Shown: positions 35,751 to 43,825 of the stretch, piece after piece
How the letters are laid out: the number at the start of each line of letters is the position of its first letter
Numbering within the stretch: the first letter of the stretch is position 1
Assembly (NCBI RefSeq): GCF_900059565.1
Contig: NZ_FIZW01000002.1
Location: forward strand, 434,001 to 498,000
Direction: 5' to 3'
DNA from: Murdochiella massiliensis
Lineage (GTDB): Bacteria > Bacillota > Clostridia > Tissierellales > Peptoniphilaceae
DNA: 64,000 nt
Program-made: the position numbers and the translations under genes
The notes under the pieces: generated by a model
Told to the model about the DNA's origin: nothing
The model's database searches: none
Seen by the model: only the letters and a program-made list of their open reading frames with translations

Positions 35751-36689
35751 TCACCGGATCAGCAATTTCATCGCCAAAGCGCGCATACGCCTTCCCAATT
35801 CATCATTTTCGCAGAGCACATCATAAGGCAAGTCTTCGGTGAGTACGCCCTGATCAATCTCTTCCGGAATGATGCCGAGTGAGGACGCATAATAATCATC
35901 CATCCAGTCTCGCGAAGAGTAGTATGCGTCAAATGCATCGCTTTGCTCTTTGAAGGATTCAAAATGATCCAGAGCCTGATTGAGTTCCGCCTGCAGCGAA
36001 GCCAGTTCGTTCATGACCTTTTCCATTCGTTGAACGCGAGCGATGCGCTCCGATCGGTTGCTGTTAAGCGCCTGTCTTTTCTCCTCCTCCGTCGGCTGAG
36101 AAGCCATAATGTCGTCCAACTCGTCCTGCTCTTCGTTGCTTGCATTTGCCGCGAAAGCTTCGCCAACACGATCGCCTACAATGTTGTAAATCTTCTCGGC
36201 CGGATTGTAAGTAAGCAAGTTCATTTCCTCTATATGAAGTTGGCCGTACGAGTCCAGAAACGTTTCTTCTACCGCTACATTCTGCACTTCGCCCACCAAG
36301 TGGCCATCCACAGGGTCATAGGTGAGTAATGAGCACGCCAGCACTAAAGGAAAAGAGGCAAAAACCGGCGCTTCGACATCCTCACTTTTTGTCACCGACC
36401 AGCCGGTTTGTTCCACTTTATCCGGGACGGCATTTCCGGAAACACAGCCGACGAAATCCGCTTCCTGTCGATTTTCTCCATCCGCCAGATGAATCGTAAA
36501 TGCTTTCGTCCGCAAAATGTTGGCTATCGTCTTTCTCTTCGATTGCACATACAGCGATACGGTTCGACTGTCGCGCATGGAACCATAGGCGGCATTCATC
36601 GCATTTGGCGTTCCATCTTCATTGTAGGTTCCGATGATCAGCACCGGCATGGGCATCAAATAGGGCTTTACGCCGATAGATTTGTACAT
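35751..36689 (-). CDS. Flavin reductase-like protein fused to a DUF4298-like domain
   Basis: A 312-residue protein. The N-terminal 190 residues match the FMN-binding flavin reductase/split-barrel family: KPYLMPMPVLIIGTYNEDGTPNAMNAAYGS, then FVGCVSGNAVPDKVEQTGW. The last 110 residues are a separate helical domain (ARVQRMEKVMNELASLQAEL with DAYYSSRDWMDDYYAS and QGVLTEDLPYDVLCEN), resembling DUF4298, which is usually a stand-alone small protein. The linker is acidic (EEQDELDDIMASQPTEEEKR). The start at 36689 is set by AGGAGACACC. A terminator separates it from rpiB upstream. Substrate unknown. Confidence 0.8.
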   Translation of the reverse strand: MYKSIGVKPYLMPMPVLIIGTYNEDGTPNAMNAAYGSMRDSRTVSLYVQSKRKTIANILRTKAFTIHLADGENRQEADFVGCVSGNAVPDKVEQTGWSVTKSEDVEAPVFASFPLVLACSLLTYDPVDGHLVGEVQNVAVEETFLDSYGQLHIEEMNLLTYNPAEKIYNIVGDRVGEAFAANASNEEQDELDDIMASQPTEEEKRQALNSNRSERIARVQRMEKVMNELASLQAELNQALDHFESFKEQSDAFDAYYSSRDWMDDYYASSLGIIPEEIDQGVLTEDLPYDVLCENDELGRRMRALAMKLLIR

Positions 36690-36714
36690 GGTGTCTCCTG
36701 TCTCCTCTTCATGA

Positions 36715-36752
36715 GGAAAAGCCTGAGAGCAGATTCCTCTTCTCTCAGGCTT
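36715..36752 (-). terminator. Intrinsic terminator after rpiB
   Basis: Minus strand: AAGCCTGAGAG, loop of 12, CTCTCAGGC, TTTT. It marks the end of the allose-type operon. Confidence 0.7.
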
Positions 36753-36789
36753 ATTCCTGACATAGCGATAAATCATCGCGTTCGTTTTG

Positions 36790-37221
36790 TTATACTTCGT
36801 CAATCTTTTCTACGCGACGGCAATGTCTTCCGCCTTCAAATTCTGCGTCAAAGAAGGCGTCCACGATACACATGGCCAATTCATCTCCTACGACGCGCGC
36901 ACCCATGGCGATAATTTGTGCGTTATTGTGTCGCACGGCCATCGCAGCTGAATACGGCTCGGAGCATACCGCGGCGCGAATACCGGGCACCTTGTTGGCT
37001 GCAAGCGAAATGCCGATGCCTGTGCCGCAAATGAGTACGCCTTTATCGACTTCCCCCTCCGCCACCTTGTGGGCGACGAGATGACCGTAATCCGGGTAAT
37101 CTACACGTTCTCCCGCATCCGTTCCATAGTCGATACAGGTGTAACCTTTCTCTTCCAAGTGTGCCATCAACGCGTGTTTTAATTCCACGCCGACATGATC
37201 GCAACCAAAGCCAATTTTCAT
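36790..37221 (-). CDS. rpiB: Ribose-5-phosphate isomerase B / allose-6-phosphate isomerase
   Basis: A 143-residue RpiB/LacAB family isomerase. MKIGFGCDHVGVELKHALM carries the conserved DHxG-type start, and the active-site region is GVLICGTGIGISLAANK with its cysteine. HNNAQIIAMGARVVGDELA binds phosphate. In Escherichia coli rpiB lies beside the als genes and its product also interconverts allose 6-phosphate and allulose 6-phosphate. Here it is the last gene of the same kind of operon, so that role is likely. 41 bp separate it from the binding-protein gene. Confidence 0.9.
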   Translation of the reverse strand: MKIGFGCDHVGVELKHALMAHLEEKGYTCIDYGTDAGERVDYPDYGHLVAHKVAEGEVDKGVLICGTGIGISLAANKVPGIRAAVCSEPYSAAMAVRHNNAQIIAMGARVVGDELAMCIVDAFFDAEFEGGRHCRRVEKIDEV

Positions 37222-37262
37222 TCTGCTCCTTCTTTCCGCTTAAAACGTTCTTTAGAAACAGT

Positions 37263-38270
37263 TTACTTCGTGATGAGTTTGGATTCAACCGGTAATACCT
37301 TCGGCTCTGCATTCGGTTCAACCGTGATCTTGTTCTTCACCGCTTCAACCATTTCACGCAGTGAGGTGCGACCGATGCCTGCAGGATCCTGTGCAACCGT
37401 GGCGGACAACTCACCTTTTTCAATCGAAGCAACCGCTTCCGCATCGCCGTCCGTACCGACAACCAAAATTTCGCCTAACTTATTGGCATTCATCACCGCC
37501 TGCAGAGCGCCCAGAGCCATACCGTCGTTGCAGCAGTAGATTGCTTTCAGGTCCGGGTTCTGTTGAATAAAGCTGTTGGCGACGTCCAAAGCTTTCTGAC
37601 GATCCCAGTCGGCGGGAAGCGAACCGACCAACGTCATGCCCGCATCTTCAAAGGCTTTCTGTGCACCGTTTTTACGATCCTCACCGGAAACATTGCCTGC
37701 TTTTCCTTCTACAATCGCTACCTTATCGCCCTTTTGTAATTTTTCTACGATAAAGTCGGCCGCTTTTTTACCGACCGCTACGTTGTCTGTCGTTGCAAAA
37801 CCGATAACCGCACCACCCTGCTGTTTCAGTTGATCCATGTCCAGCTTCTCATCAATATTCATGACATAAATGCCCTTCTTATAGGCATCCGCAACCGCTG
37901 ATACGGCGTTGACCGGCGAAAGCGGTGCAATACCGATTGCTTTATATCCTTTATTGACTGCGTTCTGCAGAATGTTGAGCTGCTCTTCCGTATTCTCTTC
38001 ACTCTGTGCGGAGAAGATATCGACTTTGACCCCCAGTTCCTTGGCTTCTTCTTCAACGCCTTCCTTCATCTTGACCCAAAAGTCCGAAGCCTGGGTTTTC
38101 AAAATGACGGCATATTCCGCGTTTCCGCCGTCTTTCGGTTCCTCAGCCGCTGTGCTTTGTGTTGCCTCAGCGGATGAAGCGGGTTCTTTTCCTTCGTTAC
38201 TGTTGCCACAAGCGGCAAGGCCAAAGACCGTAACGAGACATAACAACATCAGCATTAAACGTTTTTTCAT
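37263..38270 (-). CDS. alsB: Sugar ABC transporter substrate-binding lipoprotein (AlsB-like)
   Basis: A 335-residue periplasmic-binding-type lipoprotein. The N-terminus MKKRLMLMLLCLVTVFGLAACGNS has a lipobox (LAAC), then a low-complexity linker rich in E, S and A. The mature protein is a ribose/allose family 1 binding protein (YAVILKTQASDFWVKMKEG, KAIGIAPLSPVNAVSAV, AIYCCNDGMALGALQAV). It captures D-allose or a related aldohexose outside the membrane for AlsAC. Placed between the kinase and rpiB. The substrate call rests mostly on the neighbours. Confidence 0.88.
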   Translation of the reverse strand: MKKRLMLMLLCLVTVFGLAACGNSNEGKEPASSAEATQSTAAEEPKDGGNAEYAVILKTQASDFWVKMKEGVEEEAKELGVKVDIFSAQSEENTEEQLNILQNAVNKGYKAIGIAPLSPVNAVSAVADAYKKGIYVMNIDEKLDMDQLKQQGGAVIGFATTDNVAVGKKAADFIVEKLQKGDKVAIVEGKAGNVSGEDRKNGAQKAFEDAGMTLVGSLPADWDRQKALDVANSFIQQNPDLKAIYCCNDGMALGALQAVMNANKLGEILVVGTDGDAEAVASIEKGELSATVAQDPAGIGRTSLREMVEAVKNKITVEPNAEPKVLPVESKLITK

Positions 38271-38331
38271 GGTTTCCTCCTTTTTCCATTACCGGCAATT
38301 TTCTTTTGTCTACCGACTATTTTTCTTTGTA

Positions 38332-39231
38332 TTAATCTTCATAGAAGAATCTTGCGATTGCTGCACCGATTACGCCATTCTCGTGTCCTGTTTCCGGGAA
38401 AATGTACTCCAGATCCTCTGCGGGAACAGGATGCTTTACGCGCTTTTTCACCTCCTTAATGAGCTCATCTTTTGGAAAATCATTCATACCTATTACACCA
38501 CTGGACAGAACGATCAAATCCGGATCCAAGATCGTAATTTCCGTCGCTAAGGGATAACTCAAGGTTTCAATAAAATGCCGTATCGGCTCGGTTTCTCTGT
38601 GACGGGTAAAAATATCACCAATAGGGGTGTCCGGGAAATGGCGCTGCTGTATGCGCTCCAGAGCACGACCGGACGCCAGCATTTCCACGCAACCTTTTCC
38701 GCCACAAGGACAGGCGATATCCTCTCCGTAAAGCGGAATGTGGGCGAGTTCGCCGGCCACTCCATGCTTTCCCCGATATATGCTTCCGTTTAGCCAAATG
38801 GGGTTTCCTAAACCCGTTCCGATATAAAAGCCGAGAATGGTCTTGTTTCTTCGGGGATCCAGACCGGATTCGTGAATATCATAGAGAAGTAGATGGTTGA
38901 CATCCCGATCGACAGCGACCGACAGATGCAAGGCTTCGCTGAGCAAAGTAGCCAAATTCAATTCCACGAGACCGCCTAAGTTCGGCGCACGATACACGTA
39001 ATCACGATCACGATCCACCATAGAGGGAACGCCGATACGTATCGCCTCAATATCGGTAAGGGCATAGCGCTCGATATAGGCTTTTAGGAATTCAACCAAT
39101 TTCTGTGAAGAATCCGCCTCACGCAGAAAAGCACTGGATGATTTTTCGAAATGCGAGAGATGAAGACTTTCATCAACGACGCCAAGGCGAATGTTGGTGC
39201 CGCCAATGTCGACACCAATTACTTTGCGCAT
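38332..39231 (-). CDS. alsK: ROK family sugar kinase (AlsK-like, D-allose kinase)
   Basis: A 299-residue ROK kinase. ATP-binding start VIGVDIGGTNIRLGVVD, catalytic DRDVNHLLLYD region, the FYIGTGLGNPIWLNGSIYRG stretch, GVAGELAHIPLYG (substrate-binding GxxGE and His), and the zinc motif CPCGGKGCVE. The closest named relative by pattern is AlsK, which phosphorylates D-allose to allose 6-phosphate. It overlaps alsE by 13 bp, so the two are coupled. Confidence 0.87.
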   Translation of the reverse strand: MRKVIGVDIGGTNIRLGVVDESLHLSHFEKSSSAFLREADSSQKLVEFLKAYIERYALTDIEAIRIGVPSMVDRDRDYVYRAPNLGGLVELNLATLLSEALHLSVAVDRDVNHLLLYDIHESGLDPRRNKTILGFYIGTGLGNPIWLNGSIYRGKHGVAGELAHIPLYGEDIACPCGGKGCVEMLASGRALERIQQRHFPDTPIGDIFTRHRETEPIRHFIETLSYPLATEITILDPDLIVLSSGVIGMNDFPKDELIKEVKKRVKHPVPAEDLEYIFPETGHENGVIGAAIARFFYED

Positions 39232-39911
39232 AATGACTCACCTGTTTCTTCCTCATATATTCGTGCCATCTTTTCCCAGGCTTTTTCCAAACTCTTATCC
39301 AATCCGAACAGTCCGCTGCTGCCGACAATGAGAATTTCCGCTCCTGCGGCACGCAGACGCTGATAGGTATTTTTATTACAGGATCCATCCACTTCGATCA
39401 GGAACTTTGCGCCTGTTTTTTCTTTATAGGCGCGAATTTCGGCAATTTTATCCAGCATTTCCGCGATGAAGTTTTGACCTGCAAAGCCGGGGTCAACCGT
39501 CATGACGGTGATCTTATCAACCTTGTTGACGTAATGACGAATAGCGTCAAACGGCGTTTCCGGGCTGAGCACAACGCCCGCTTTTTTCCCCCGGGCATGG
39601 ATGTGATCGATGAGACGAAACGCCTGTGCAACAATGGTCTCAGATTGCATACAGATCCACTCCGCTCCCGCATCAATCAGCGGATCGACGTAGTCTTCCG
39701 GATTGGTGACCATCAAATGGCAATCCAAAGGGAGCTCGGCGATAGGCGCAATAGCCTTCACGAAATCCGTTGATAAAGCAAGATTCTTGACAAAATGGCC
39801 ATCCATAATGTCCACGTGAAAGTAATCCGCACGGGTGTTCAGACAGGTGATTTGCTCCTGCAGGTGCAGAAAATCCATGCACATGAGAGATGGTGAAATT
39901 TGAACCTTCAT
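39219..39911 (-). CDS. alsE: D-allulose-6-phosphate 3-epimerase (AlsE-like)
   Basis: A 230-residue TIM-barrel epimerase of the ribulose-phosphate 3-epimerase family. ISPSLMCMDFLHLQEQI, ADYFHVDIMDGHFVKNLALS, PLDCHLMVTNPEDYV, and ADKI-like KVDKITVMTVDPGFAGQNF hold the metal His/Asp ligands and phosphate site. The SLMCMD start and SETIVAQAFRLIDHIHARG segment match AlsE more than Rpe, and the gene is inside an allose-type operon. The product, fructose 6-phosphate, enters glycolysis. Rpe activity cannot be ruled out. Confidence 0.87.
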   Translation of the reverse strand: MKVQISPSLMCMDFLHLQEQITCLNTRADYFHVDIMDGHFVKNLALSTDFVKAIAPIAELPLDCHLMVTNPEDYVDPLIDAGAEWICMQSETIVAQAFRLIDHIHARGKKAGVVLSPETPFDAIRHYVNKVDKITVMTVDPGFAGQNFIAEMLDKIAEIRAYKEKTGAKFLIEVDGSCNKNTYQRLRAAGAEILIVGSSGLFGLDKSLEKAWEKMARIYEEETGESLCAK

Positions 39912-39996
39912 GGTTTTTCCTTTCTACTTTTTCCACCCCGCTTTGATTTGCGGTATGGAACGGAATATTCTCTTCTATAAAGCATCAAGCACTTTG

Positions 39997-40947
39997 CTAT
40001 GCTTTTTTTGTTCCAATGATACGATCAAGCGTGACAGAGATAATAATGAGCGAGCCCATGACAATTTGCTGATAGCTGCTGGGTACCGTCATGACGGTCA
40101 TCGCATAGTTGATCAGTCCAATAATTAAACCACCGACGACGACGCCGGGAATCTTTCCCTTTCCGCCAAAGAAACTGGTTCCGCCGATAATGGCCGCCGC
40201 AATAGCATAGGTCTCAAACCCGCTTGCCGCTGCCGGTTCCGCAGCGCCAACGCGGCCGAGCAGAACGATGCCGGCGACACCTGCACAAAAGCCGGAGATG
40301 ATAAAGACAATGAGCGTATGCAACGAAACGTTGATGCCCGAATACCAGGCCGCCTCTTTATTGCCACCTACCGCATAAATGTTGCGACCAACTTTTAAAC
40401 GTGTAGTGAAATACCAGAAGAATCCGGCGACAAGTAACGCAATGATTGCGGTTACCGGGATCACGAAAATCCGCGCGGACATAAAGGACGAAAAGGCGCC
40501 GGAGAAGCCGAACACCGAGCGGGCATTCGTACCGATCAAGGTAATGCCACGGAAAATGGTTTGTGTGCCCAAGGTGATGATAAACGGATGCAAACCGGTT
40601 TTATTGACCAAGAAGCCGTTCAACGCACCAAGCAGGGTGGCAATGATAATACCGAGGAGAACCGCTAAAACAATAGGAACCTCCATAATCATGAGTTTTG
40701 CCACGACAAATCCGGTAAATGCGGCAATCGAGCCGATGGACAAATCGATTCCCGCGATCAGGATGGCAAAAAACTCACCCACAGCAAGCAGAATGTTGAC
40801 GGAGCTCTGCGCTAAAATCTGCGGTATACTGGACGGATTAAATATGGCACTCGGACGCAAGATCATAAGAATCAGCAATAGGATGCAGAAAATACCTATC
40901 GTTCCATACTTGCTCCACATCGTTTGAAACGAGCGACGTTCCTTCAT
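39997..40947 (-). CDS. alsC: Sugar ABC transporter permease (AlsC/RbsC-like)
   Basis: A 316-residue membrane permease with about nine or ten hydrophobic segments. Family motifs: VGEFFAILIAGIDLSIGSIAAFTG, NGFLVNKTGLHPFIITLGTQ and GTSFFGGKGKIPGVVVGG, typical of the ribose/allose/xylose permease group. It forms the channel driven by AlsA. 12 bp separate it from alsA. The 85-bp gap to alsE contains a small hairpin (AAAGCATAGCA ... TGCTTGATGCTTT) that overlaps the stop codon and might temper downstream expression. Confidence 0.9.
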   Translation of the reverse strand: MKERRSFQTMWSKYGTIGIFCILLLILMILRPSAIFNPSSIPQILAQSSVNILLAVGEFFAILIAGIDLSIGSIAAFTGFVVAKLMIMEVPIVLAVLLGIIIATLLGALNGFLVNKTGLHPFIITLGTQTIFRGITLIGTNARSVFGFSGAFSSFMSARIFVIPVTAIIALLVAGFFWYFTTRLKVGRNIYAVGGNKEAAWYSGINVSLHTLIVFIISGFCAGVAGIVLLGRVGAAEPAAASGFETYAIAAAIIGGTSFFGGKGKIPGVVVGGLIIGLINYAMTVMTVPSSYQQIVMGSLIIISVTLDRIIGTKKA

Positions 40948-40959
40948 AGTTTCCTCCCT

Positions 40960-42477
40960 CTATGCCCCGGTTGCGGCTTTGATAATCTTTTCTTCACTGG
41001 CTTCTTCAATGCTGAACTCGGCTTCCGCCTTGCCTTCATGCATAACAATAATGCGATCACATACGGATAGTAATTCGGGCAATTCCGAAGAAACAACCAG
41101 AACGCCCTTTCCGCTGTCAGCGAGATCAAAGATCAATTGGTAGATCTCTGCTTTCGACCCCACATCAATTCCCTTGGTCGGCTCATCAAAAATGATCAGT
41201 TCTGAATCGGCTGCAAGCCACTTACCTAAAATCACTTTTTGCTGGTTTCCGCCGGATAATTCGGTGATATTCTGGTCCATTGAACGGCACTTGACGCGTA
41301 AGCCGTTCAATTGTTCTTCCGCCCATTTCCGTTCATCAGCAAAATTCAGTTTGCCCAGAACGCCCTTGCCTCGTGAATTTTTGATAAACGACGCAATCGA
41401 AATATTTTGTTTCAAATCAAAGTTGTCTAAAAAGCCCAGTTTTCGGCGATCTTCCGTAACCATGGCAAAGCCGTTCTTGATCGCTAAATAGCTGTCGCTG
41501 TTTTGAATGGGTTTTCCTTTATACAAAAGGCTGCCCTCACTTGGCTTATCAATACCGAAAATGAGATTCATTAGTTCGGTACGTCCGGCGCCAACCAGTC
41601 CGGAAAAGCCGAGCACTTCTCCACGATGAAGCGTAAACGATACATTCTTTACCATTCCGTCTTCGCGCGAAAGATTCTTCGCTTCCAACATGATTTCCGC
41701 ATCGGAAAAGTCATGTTGGCGATTTGCTCTATGTGTTTCATCCAGCTCGCGGCCTACCATCATCGAAATGAGTTCGGAAACCTCTACGTCCCGTATCATC
41801 TTTGTTCCGACGAAGGTTCCGTCCTTCAGTACAGAAACACGATCGCCGATCAGCTTAATTTCACGCATTTTGTGCGTAATATAGACAATCGCTTTTCCTT
41901 CTTCTTTCAGCTGGTGAACTAAGGCGAAGAGTGTGTCTACTTCATTTTCGGTCAGCGACGTTGTCGGTTCGTCCATGATGATCACATCCGCATTGGTTAA
42001 CAGTGCACGCGAGATTTCAACCAACTGTTTTTCGCCAATGCTCAAATCCTCTACCGGAGTGTCTAAAGAGCGATGGACGCCGACCCGTTCCAAAAGATCC
42101 TGTGCTTCTTTACGCATCGCGGCATAATCCACCACGGAAAGCCCCATCCTTTTTTTACTCTTCAATCGACCGAGATAGAGGTTTTCCAAAATGGACAGCT
42201 CGTTGATGACGCTCAATTCCTGGTAAATAATCGCGATCCCGTTTTCTTTTGACTCATTTGGGGTCATTGCTGAATAGGTCTTTCCGCGGATGATCAATTC
42301 TCCTTCGGTCGGTTGGTAAACGCCGCTGAGAATTTTCATCAGCGTAGACTTCCCTGCGCCATTTTCCCCAAGCAAAATATGTACTTCGCCGGGATAAAAC
42401 GACAAATTGATATTGGATAATGCGACCACGCCGGGAAATTTTTTCACGATATTCTTAGTTTGAATAATTGCGCTCAT
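40960..42477 (-). CDS. alsA: Sugar ABC transporter ATP-binding protein, two ATPase domains (AlsA/RbsA-like)
   Basis: A 505-residue double ATPase. First half: Walker A GENGAGKSTLMK, signature LSIGEKQLVE, Walker B VIIMDEPTTSL. Second half: FSGLVGAGRTELMNL (a degenerate Walker A, as in RbsA), signature LSGGNQQKV, and IIFDEPTKGID. It powers import by AlsC with AlsB. The start at 42477 is set by GAGGGAGAC; it overlaps the regulator gene by 23 bp. Confidence 0.9.
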   Translation of the reverse strand: MSAIIQTKNIVKKFPGVVALSNINLSFYPGEVHILLGENGAGKSTLMKILSGVYQPTEGELIIRGKTYSAMTPNESKENGIAIIYQELSVINELSILENLYLGRLKSKKRMGLSVVDYAAMRKEAQDLLERVGVHRSLDTPVEDLSIGEKQLVEISRALLTNADVIIMDEPTTSLTENEVDTLFALVHQLKEEGKAIVYITHKMREIKLIGDRVSVLKDGTFVGTKMIRDVEVSELISMMVGRELDETHRANRQHDFSDAEIMLEAKNLSREDGMVKNVSFTLHRGEVLGFSGLVGAGRTELMNLIFGIDKPSEGSLLYKGKPIQNSDSYLAIKNGFAMVTEDRRKLGFLDNFDLKQNISIASFIKNSRGKGVLGKLNFADERKWAEEQLNGLRVKCRSMDQNITELSGGNQQKVILGKWLAADSELIIFDEPTKGIDVGSKAEIYQLIFDLADSGKGVLVVSSELPELLSVCDRIIVMHEGKAEAEFSIEEASEEKIIKAATGA

Positions 42478-43459
42478 TGTCTCCCTCTTTTCCATAGTCC
42501 ACCAGTTGAACCGGGACAATTTTGCTTGTCCAATCGATACTTCTTTCTTCCATCATATTCAGAAGAGCTGAACAGGCATTGTTCACCAATTGTGTAGTAT
42601 CCTGACGAATCGTCAGCACAAACGGAAAGGCTTCACGAATAATGGCGTTGTCATCGAACCCGATGACAGTGACATCCTGTGGAATGCGTATTCCGGCGGA
42701 AAGTAAAGCCTGACTTACGCCCATGGCCAACGGATCATTGGTGCAAAATACGCTGTCAAAGTCTTCTTGCTTTCTTAACACCTCTTCCATGCATTGAAAC
42801 CCCGCTAGACTGATAGGAGAAACTACCGAATACACGGGGACGGCTATGTCATTCTTTCGCATCGTCTCCAAAAAGCCGGCACATCTGCCTTTCACCGCAC
42901 TTGTTTCACAAGCATCGCGAATGAGCAGCGGTCGATTTCGTCCCCTCTCCAACAGCGCTTCAGCGGCTATTTTTCCTCCTGCCGGGTTGTCGGAAACGAC
43001 ACAAGGTCCACTTTCATCGGAATAACGGTCAATGTAGACAATCGGCACATTCTGTTTCGCCGTGGTTTCGACCGCCCGCTTCCGCCCTTGAATATAGAGG
43101 AGGCCATCCACGCTTCGATTTTGCAGCTCGCGAAAATATTCCGCTTCGATCTTCTGGCTTTCATCCGATGCACAGATCAAGGTGACATAGTTTCGTTGCA
43201 AAAACCACAGACTAATTTGTCGTGCAATGCGAGCAAAAAACTCGTTACAAATGTCCGGAACCAACAAACCGACAGTTCGAGTTTGCCCGGTACGAAACGC
43301 CCTGGCTAATGAGTTAAGGGAAAAACCCGTTTCCTCAATGACGTGTTGGACGCGGCGGTACGTTTCCTGTGAATAGCCCCCTTTGTGATTAAGCACACGT
43401 GAAACGGTGGCGATCGAAACGTTTGCCTTGTCCGCAATATCCTTTATGGTTGGTTGCAC
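42455..43459 (-). CDS. LacI family transcriptional regulator of the allose-type operon
   Basis: A 334-residue LacI-type repressor. Residues 1-50 are the helix-turn-helix and hinge (TIKDIADKANVSIATVSRVLN). The rest is a family 1 binding domain (VGLLVPDICNEFFARIA; GVSQALLSAGIRIPQDVTVIGFDDNAIIREAF). It heads the operon it is likely to control, being the first gene after promoter 43592-43620 and a perfect operator. Escherichia coli AlsR is an RpiR-type regulator, so this operon uses a different family. The effector is probably the sugar or its phosphate. Confidence 0.9.
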   Translation of the reverse strand: MQPTIKDIADKANVSIATVSRVLNHKGGYSQETYRRVQHVIEETGFSLNSLARAFRTGQTRTVGLLVPDICNEFFARIARQISLWFLQRNYVTLICASDESQKIEAEYFRELQNRSVDGLLYIQGRKRAVETTAKQNVPIVYIDRYSDESGPCVVSDNPAGGKIAAEALLERGRNRPLLIRDACETSAVKGRCAGFLETMRKNDIAVPVYSVVSPISLAGFQCMEEVLRKQEDFDSVFCTNDPLAMGVSQALLSAGIRIPQDVTVIGFDDNAIIREAFPFVLTIRQDTTQLVNNACSALLNMMEERSIDWTSKIVPVQLVDYGKEGDNERNYSN

Positions 43460-43543
43460 GTCGAGCCTCGTTTTCCTTTTTGTCGGTGAAGGGAAGATTC
43501 TGCACCGACATTTTCCATTTTAGACGGATAAAAGAGCTTTTCT

Positions 43544-43565
43544 TTTACGTAAACGTTTACGTAAA
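43544..43565. promoter_or_regulatory. 22-bp perfect palindromic operator (LacI type)
   Basis: TTTACGTAAAC followed by its exact complement, giving the LacI-family core AAACGTTT. It is about 20-41 bases into the transcript from the predicted start site and about 85 bp upstream of the regulator start codon, so binding would block elongation. Confidence 0.8.
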
Positions 43566-43591
43566 GATTGTCCGCCACAACGATTTAATTC

Positions 43592-43620
43592 ATTATAGCC
43601 ACCTCTTCCACACACGTCAA
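43592..43620 (-). promoter_or_regulatory. Predicted promoter of the allose-type operon
   Basis: Minus strand: -35 TTGACG, 17-bp spacer, -10 TATAAT. A near-consensus promoter, just upstream of the operator. Confidence 0.85.
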
Positions 43621-43825
43621 GGAAATGTTTTCATGCGCAAGCATAGACATTTCTCTGCACGATTATGGCCATTCCTCTTAAGCTATTCCTCTTAATGAAT
43701 AAAAAGCTACCAAAAAAATCATTCGCCATAGTTATGAAATTAGTAATATAATAGCGTATGCCAACAAAAAGAAGTACGCCTATTCGATATAAAAAATGGA
43801 TAAGCGATTGAGAAGGGAGAAACGA

